NCBI RefSeq assembly: GCF_006716085.1
Contig: NZ_VFON01000001.1
Location: 1,550,001-1,614,000, forward strand
Length of the DNA: 64,000 nt
Reading direction: 5' to 3'
DNA from: Leucobacter komagatae
GTDB taxonomy: Bacteria; Actinomycetota; Actinomycetes; Actinomycetales; Microbacteriaceae
Made by a program: the position numbers and the translations under genes. A model generated the notes under the pieces. The model made no database searches, had not been told where the DNA came from, and saw only the letters and a program-made list of their open reading frames with translations. Positions 59,933 to 64,000 of the stretch are shown piece by piece. Within the stretch, counting starts at the first letter, position 1; each line of letters opens with the position of its first letter.

Positions 59933-59938
59933 TAGGCT
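59933..59938 (+). promoter_or_regulatory. -10 hexamer of leaderless vanY-like gene
   Basis: TAGGCT is followed by 6 nt and the ATG at 59945. It is only 10 bp from the opposing -10 box of the capA-like gene. Confidence 0.5.
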
Positions 59939-59944
59939 GATCCC

Positions 59945-60826
59945 ATGAAGCTTCACGGTCTCGGCACGCGCCCGGATACAGCCGCCTCCGCGTCCCCTGT
60001 GAGCGGAGCAATGATTCCGAGCGAAGCTGGGAACGCAGCGCCGAGCTCGGCGCGACGCGCGCGCCGAGCTGCTGCCCTGGGCGCCGCGACACTCGTGGCA
60101 TTGGGCGCCCTCACGGCCTGCGCGCCCGCAGACCCTGCTCCGCCCACAGCCTCGCCCGGCACGGAGGCCCCGAAGGCAGACAAGCCAGCGACCCCAACCC
60201 CGACCGCGGAGCCGCACGCATTCGACCGCGGCGCACAGTCGATCGACGACCCCGCTTCGCTCTGGGTGGTGAGCAACAAGGCTCGTCCGCTCAACCCGAT
60301 CGACTGGGCGCCTGGCGACCTCGTCGCGACGAACGGCGTCGAGAACGAGTTCGCCCAGCCACTTCGGGAACCCGCGGCGCGCGCGGTCGAAGCGCTCATC
60401 GGCGGCGCGAAGGAGGCAGGCCACTCCGTCTGGATCATCAGCGCGTACCGCGACTACGCCACGCAGGTTGCGCTGTACGACGGGTACGTGAACCGCGACG
60501 GCGCTGCGGCGGCCGACAGGTACTCGGCGAGGCCGGGGCACTCGGAGCACCAGACGGGGCTCGTCGTTGACCTCGACGACCACGGCTCCTGCTACCTCGA
60601 CGGCTGCTTCGGCGACACCCCCGCGGGTTCCTGGCTCGCGGAGAACGCCGCCGACTACGGCTTCATCGTGCGGTACCCCGAGGGCAAGGAGCAGGTCACC
60701 GGGTTCATGCCCGAACCATGGCACTTCAGGTACGTCGGCCCAGACCTCGCGCTCGAGATGCGCGACCAGGGCGTCACGACGCTTGAGGAGTTCTTCGGCC
60801 TACCCGCCGCCCCCGACTATAGCTAG
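59945..60826 (+). CDS. VanY-type D-alanyl-D-alanine carboxypeptidase lipoprotein
   Basis: A 293-residue protein with a lipobox (LVALGALTACAP) about 60 residues from the start, then a Pro/Thr-rich spacer and a VanY/M15 peptidase domain. Zinc and catalytic motifs are YSARPGHSEHQTGLVVDLDD (SxHxxGxxxD) and MPEPWHFRYVG (ExWH). It trims the terminal D-Ala of peptidoglycan stems. The long pre-lipobox part is unusual; a later start is possible (ATG at 60011), but the leaderless-type hexamer supports 59945. Confidence 0.88.
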   Translation: MKLHGLGTRPDTAASASPVSGAMIPSEAGNAAPSSARRARRAAALGAATLVALGALTACAPADPAPPTASPGTEAPKADKPATPTPTAEPHAFDRGAQSIDDPASLWVVSNKARPLNPIDWAPGDLVATNGVENEFAQPLREPAARAVEALIGGAKEAGHSVWIISAYRDYATQVALYDGYVNRDGAAAADRYSARPGHSEHQTGLVVDLDDHGSCYLDGCFGDTPAGSWLAENAADYGFIVRYPEGKEQVTGFMPEPWHFRYVGPDLALEMRDQGVTTLEEFFGLPAAPDYS

Positions 60827-60881
60827 CCGGCACGGCCCGCGAGTCGCGGCCCTGGGCCCCGCCCCGGTATGCGCTGGGCGC

Positions 60882-60887
60882 TACACT
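60882..60887 (+). promoter_or_regulatory. -10 hexamer of leaderless plsC-like gene
   Basis: TACACT is followed by 6 nt and the GTG at 60894, without a ribosome site. Confidence 0.5.
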
Positions 60888-60893
60888 CGTGCG

Positions 60894-61574
60894 GTGACCA
60901 TCCCAGCGAAACCGGCTCGCCCAGGCCCCATCTTCACCGTTGGCCGAGCGATCCTGCGGCCAGCGCTGTGGCTCCGCTACCGCCCGCGCGTGACGGGCCG
61001 GGAGCTCGTGCCGAGCACCGGGCCGCTGCTCCTCGTGAGCAATCACGAGTCGATGCTCGACACGATCCTTATCCCGTCGTTCACGCCGCGCCGGGTGCAG
61101 TTCCTTGCGAAAGCATCGCTGTTCCGTGGCGCGCTCGGCCGGTGGTTCTTCGAGGGGATCGGCGCCGTCCCCGTGGTTCGCGGCAGCTCCTCGACGGCGC
61201 AGGCGGCGCTCGATGCCGGCCGCGAGGTGCTCGAGTCAGGCAGCGCGTTCGTGGTGTTCCCGGAGGGCAGTCGGTCGCAGGATGGCAGGCTCTACCGGGG
61301 GCGCAGCGGTGCGGCGTGGCTCGCGCTCGAGACGGGCGCGACGGTCGTACCTGTGGGGCTCTGGGGCACCAATCGAGCCCTCCGCAATCCGCAGACGGGC
61401 CGCCGCGAACGCGTCGCGATCCTGTTTGGCGCCCCGCTCGACCTCAGCGACCTCGGCGCCCTCCCCGGAGGCCGGGCCCGGCGTGAAGCAACGGAGCGGA
61501 TCATGGGCGCGATCCAGGCCCTCTCGGGGCAGGAGTGCGCAGAAAAGTTCGCCGAGGGCAGCACCGGCGCGTAG
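60894..61574 (+). CDS. PlsC-like 1-acyl-glycerol-3-phosphate acyltransferase
   Basis: A 226-residue membrane-associated acyltransferase. The motifs are LLLVSNHESMLDTILIPSF (NHxxxxD), FEGIGAVPVVRGSSSTAQAA, VVFPEGSRSQDGRLYRGRSG (FPEGTRS block) and VVPVGLWGTNRAL (block IV). It adds the second acyl chain in phospholipid synthesis, or acylates a related lipid. Its TAG stop at 61572-61574 lies inside the putative -10 box of the next gene. Confidence 0.9.
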   Translation: MTIPAKPARPGPIFTVGRAILRPALWLRYRPRVTGRELVPSTGPLLLVSNHESMLDTILIPSFTPRRVQFLAKASLFRGALGRWFFEGIGAVPVVRGSSSTAQAALDAGREVLESGSAFVVFPEGSRSQDGRLYRGRSGAAWLALETGATVVPVGLWGTNRALRNPQTGRRERVAILFGAPLDLSDLGALPGGRARREATERIMGAIQALSGQECAEKFAEGSTGA

Positions 61575-61577
61575 CAT
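61572..61577 (+). promoter_or_regulatory. -10 hexamer of leaderless FAD dehydrogenase gene
   Basis: TAGCAT is followed by 6 nt and the ATG at 61584. Its first three bases are the stop codon of the plsC-like gene. Confidence 0.4.
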
Positions 61578-61583
61578 GGCGGC

Positions 61584-63332
61584 ATGGACGCTGATGTCAT
61601 TGTCGTTGGGGCCGGGCTCTCTGGCCTCGTCGCCGCACGAGAGGCCTACGCAGCGGGGCTGCGCACGATCATCGTTGACCAAGAGGGGCCGCAGAACGTC
61701 GGCGGCCAGGCCTGGTGGTCGTTCGGCGGGCTGTTTCTCGTAGACTCTCCCGAGCAACGCCGCCTCGGCGTAAAAGATTCGTTCGACCTCGCTTGGCAAG
61801 ACTGGCAGGGCAGCGCCCAGTGGGATCGGCTCGCGCACCCCAGCGACGGAGCCGACAAAGCTGCCGGAGCCGACGAGGCTGCCGACGGAGCCAGCGGTGG
61901 CAGCCGCTCAGCCGCCCCAGACTCCGACACCTGGGGTCAGCGCTGGGGTCGAGCCTACGTCGAGTGGGCTGCGGGTGAGAAACGCGCCTGGCTTCGTGAG
62001 GTCGGCATCGACCTCACCCCGATGGTCGGCTGGGCCGAGCGCGGCGACCTCACCGCCACGGGCCACGGAAACTCCGTACCGAGGTTTCACGTTTCGTGGG
62101 GCACCGGCACGGGAGTCGTGCGCCCGTTCGTTGAGTCCGCTTACGAGGCAGTCGAGGCGGGGCGAACCGAGTTCAGGCACCGGCACAGGGTCGACGAGCT
62201 CGTCACGGAGGGCGGAGCGGTTGTCGGCGTGCGCGGCACGGTGCTCGCGCACGACGACGGCGACCGCGGCGCCGCGTCCAACCGCGTCGAACTCGGCGAG
62301 TTTGGGCTCCGCGCGCCGAGCATCATCGTCGCGAGCGGCGGCATCGGCGGCAACCACGACCTCGTGCGCGCGCACTGGCCCGAGCGACTCGGCGCTCCCC
62401 CGCGCGAAATGGTGACCGGCGTCCCCGCGTATGTCGACGGGCGCATGCTCGCGATCGCGGGGGCGGCGGGAGCGCGCCTGGTGAATCAGGATCGTATGTG
62501 GCACTACACCGAGGGCATCAAGAACTGGTATCCGGTCTGGCCGAGCCACGCGATCAGGATCCTGCCCGGCCCGTCGCCCCTCTGGCTCGACGCCCTCGGG
62601 CGGCGGCTCCCCGCCCCGGGCCTGCCGGGGCACGACACGCTCGGCACGCTGCGACTCCTGCGGACCACCCCCGACCTCGCCGAACACGACCACTCGTGGT
62701 TCATCGTGACGAGCAGGATCGCGGCGAAGGAGTTCGCCCTGTCGGGGTCGGAGCAGAACCCCGATCTCACGAACCGAGACAAGAAGCTCCTCATGAAGAC
62801 ACGCCTCGGCAAGGGCGCGCCGGGCCCAGTGCAAGCCTTCATCGATCGCGGCGCCGACTTCGTGACCGCGGCTTCGGTCGCGGAACTCGTCGAGAAGATG
62901 AACGCACTGACCGACCAGCCGCTCCTCGACGCCGCCGAGGTCGAGCGGGTGGTACGCGCCCGCGATGCCGAGTTCGACAACCCGTTTTCAAAGGATGCGC
63001 AGGCGATGAGCGTGCACAATTCGCGCCGCTATCTGGGCGATCGCCTGACGCGCACAACGAAACCGCACAAGCTGCTCGACGAGTCGGCGGGCCCGCTTGT
63101 CGGCATTAAGCTACACGTGCTCACGCGGAAGTCGCTCGGCGGGGTACAGACTGACCTGTCATCGCGGGCGCTCGGGGCTGATGGCGCACCGATTCCCGGC
63201 CTCTACGCCGTGGGCGAGGCCGCGGGGTTCGGCGGCGGCGGGGTGCACGGCTACAACGCGCTGGAGGGAACGTTCCTCGGAGGCTGCCTGTTCTCCGGGC
63301 GCGCTGCCGGCCGCGCGGTCGCCGCGGGTTAG
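61584..63332 (+). CDS. FAD-dependent dehydrogenase, fumarate reductase/KsdD-like
   Basis: A 582-residue flavoprotein. The N-terminal dinucleotide fold is DADVIVVGAGLSGLVAAREA, followed by VGGQAWWSFGGLFLVDSP. The C-terminal FAD segment is GADGAPIPGLYAVGEAAGFG, then GGGVHGYNALEGTFLGGCLF. It belongs to the FAD-binding dehydrogenase group with 3-ketosteroid dehydrogenases and fumarate reductases; no electron-transfer partner lies nearby. An Ala/Asp/Gly-rich insert at about 85-112 (DGADKAAGADEAADGASGG) comes from a recent tandem duplication of 18 bp. The stop overlaps that of the convergent membrane-protein gene by 4 bp. Confidence 0.85.
   Translation: MDADVIVVGAGLSGLVAAREAYAAGLRTIIVDQEGPQNVGGQAWWSFGGLFLVDSPEQRRLGVKDSFDLAWQDWQGSAQWDRLAHPSDGADKAAGADEAADGASGGSRSAAPDSDTWGQRWGRAYVEWAAGEKRAWLREVGIDLTPMVGWAERGDLTATGHGNSVPRFHVSWGTGTGVVRPFVESAYEAVEAGRTEFRHRHRVDELVTEGGAVVGVRGTVLAHDDGDRGAASNRVELGEFGLRAPSIIVASGGIGGNHDLVRAHWPERLGAPPREMVTGVPAYVDGRMLAIAGAAGARLVNQDRMWHYTEGIKNWYPVWPSHAIRILPGPSPLWLDALGRRLPAPGLPGHDTLGTLRLLRTTPDLAEHDHSWFIVTSRIAAKEFALSGSEQNPDLTNRDKKLLMKTRLGKGAPGPVQAFIDRGADFVTAASVAELVEKMNALTDQPLLDAAEVERVVRARDAEFDNPFSKDAQAMSVHNSRRYLGDRLTRTTKPHKLLDESAGPLVGIKLHVLTRKSLGGVQTDLSSRALGADGAPIPGLYAVGEAAGFGGGGVHGYNALEGTFLGGCLFSGRAAGRAVAAG
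61848..61883. repeat. 18-bp tandem duplication inside the FAD dehydrogenase gene
   Basis: Two copies of an 18-bp unit beginning GGAGCCGAC and ending GCTGCC (61848-61865, 61866-61883), with two mismatches. It is in frame and adds a low-complexity GADKAA/GADEAA loop. Confidence 0.85.
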
Positions 63333-64000
63333 CGCTCGCCCATGCAGACGCTTGCCATCTCGGAGCTCACCTCAGACCACTTGAGCTCGGCCTGCAAGCG
63401 CTTGTCCATCGCCTCGTCCGAAGAGACATCGCCCCCATCGGCGTATCCGATGAGCTCTTCGAGCAGCGTGTTGAGTTCTGCGTCGCCAGAGGCCCGCAGC
63501 AGGTCGCGGTAGTAGGTGCTGGCGTCGTCGAAGATCGACACCTCGGGCGCGAGCAGCGCAGTGCAGACGGCCTCGTTCTCGGTGCCGAGCCACGGCATAT
63601 CACCAAACTCGGGGTCCCACTCGCCGTCGAAGCCCTCGGTCTCGGAGGAGTCGCCGTTGTAGTACTCGCTGCCGTGGTCGCTCGACCAACCGCTGGTCTG
63701 GGCCGCCGCGCCGAAGACGCCCATGAAGACGAAGAAGAGGATCGTGCCGAGCACGCTCAGACCGATGCGCACGTAGCCGATGATCGTCGCGGCGAGCGCG
63801 AACCCACGGCCGCCCTCGCCCGAGCGCTTGATCTTGTTCAGTGCGATGTGGCCGAGGATCACGCCGGCGATACCTGAGAAGAACACGGCGACGAACCCGA
63901 CAATCGCGAACACGTTCGTGGGTGGCGGGCCCTGCGGCATCGGGGTTCCGACGGGGTAGCCCTGCTGCGGGTAGCCCGGCTGACCGTACGCCGGCTGTCC
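63329..64000 (-). CDS. DUF4190-type membrane protein, N-terminus outside the window
   Basis: The frame is open to the right edge, where it encodes a Gly/Pro/Gln/Tyr-rich run (GQPAYGQPGYPQQGYPVGTP), so the true start lies beyond 64000. Two membrane helices follow: NVFAIVGFVAVFFSGIAGVI, then ALAATIIGYVRIGLSVLGTI. The sequence between them, GHIALNKIKRSGEGGRGFAL, is the DUF4190 signature. A 125-residue acidic C-terminal part probably lies outside the membrane. The function is unknown. Confidence 0.8.
   Translation of the reverse strand, partial: GQPAYGQPGYPQQGYPVGTPMPQGPPPTNVFAIVGFVAVFFSGIAGVILGHIALNKIKRSGEGGRGFALAATIIGYVRIGLSVLGTILFFVFMGVFGAAAQTSGWSSDHGSEYYNGDSSETEGFDGEWDPEFGDMPWLGTENEAVCTALLAPEVSIFDDASTYYRDLLRASGDAELNTLLEELIGYADGGDVSSDEAMDKRLQAELKWSEVSSEMASVCMGER

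Overview
The window is GC-rich chromosomal DNA from an actinobacterium. rpoB, rpoC, rpsL, rpsG, fusA and tuf have actinobacterial sequence features, most translation and transcription genes start with GTG or TTG, and many genes look leaderless. The copper regulator is a CsoR and the wall-anchor signals are of the LAxTG kind. Family Microbacteriaceae, perhaps Leucobacter or a relative, is my best guess, but it is inferred and not proven from the sequence. I see no rRNA, tRNA, CRISPR array, insertion sequence or prophage.

Layout. Positions 1-1800 hold the end of an alpha/beta hydrolase and an amino-acid/polyamine permease. Positions 1.9-10.3 kb form a phosphorus-scavenging block: a large secreted, wall-anchored metallophosphoesterase, a PhnDCE-type ABC importer with an unusual double-length PhnE, a HAD phosphatase and a divergent GntR/UTRA regulator. 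Positions 10.3-14.9 kb hold a GNAT enzyme, a helix-hairpin-helix protein, an Lrp/AsnC regulator, a NhaC-type antiporter and a cysteine-desulfurase-like PLP enzyme. The last two are divergent around a promoter region with two palindromes. Positions 14.9-20 kb are a copper-homeostasis block: csoR, a disulfide oxidoreductase, a YHS protein, copA, a 53-residue membrane protein and copZ. Three near-identical CsoR-type operators tie it together.

Positions 20-29.5 kb carry a secreted type I phosphodiesterase with an LAxTG anchor, a small membrane protein, a GNAT enzyme, an amidohydrolase, a NarL-type two-component system and a divergent ABC transporter. Positions 29.6-34.2 kb hold a tightly coupled four-gene locus: a SipW-dependent, TasA/CalY-like surface protein, an ER-type (Ser-His) signal peptidase I, an LAxTG-anchored surface protein and an 882-residue LuxR-type ATPase regulator. 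This is the most interesting candidate system in the window. Positions 34.4-39.1 kb carry a YdeI/DUF1905 protein, an MFS transporter and two genes for undecaprenyl-linked glycan synthesis.

Positions 39.3-54 kb are the core block tuf-fusA-rpsG-rpsL and rpoC-rpoB, all on the minus strand. A three-gene membrane-protein operon and a 518-bp repeat-containing spacer lie between rpoC and rpsL. RpoB has Asn at the rifampicin-pocket position that is His526 in E. coli. Positions 54.3-64 kb are mostly plus-strand genes for envelope and housekeeping functions: a multi-pass membrane protein, a PAP2 phosphatase, a glutaredoxin, a spermidine-synthase-like protein, a SprT-like protease, a NUDIX protein, CapA, a VanY-type carboxypeptidase, PlsC and an FAD-dependent dehydrogenase. 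A partial membrane protein ends the window. Ten genes have a TAnnnT-like hexamer ending exactly 6-7 nt before their start codon and no ribosome binding site, the expected geometry for leaderless transcripts.
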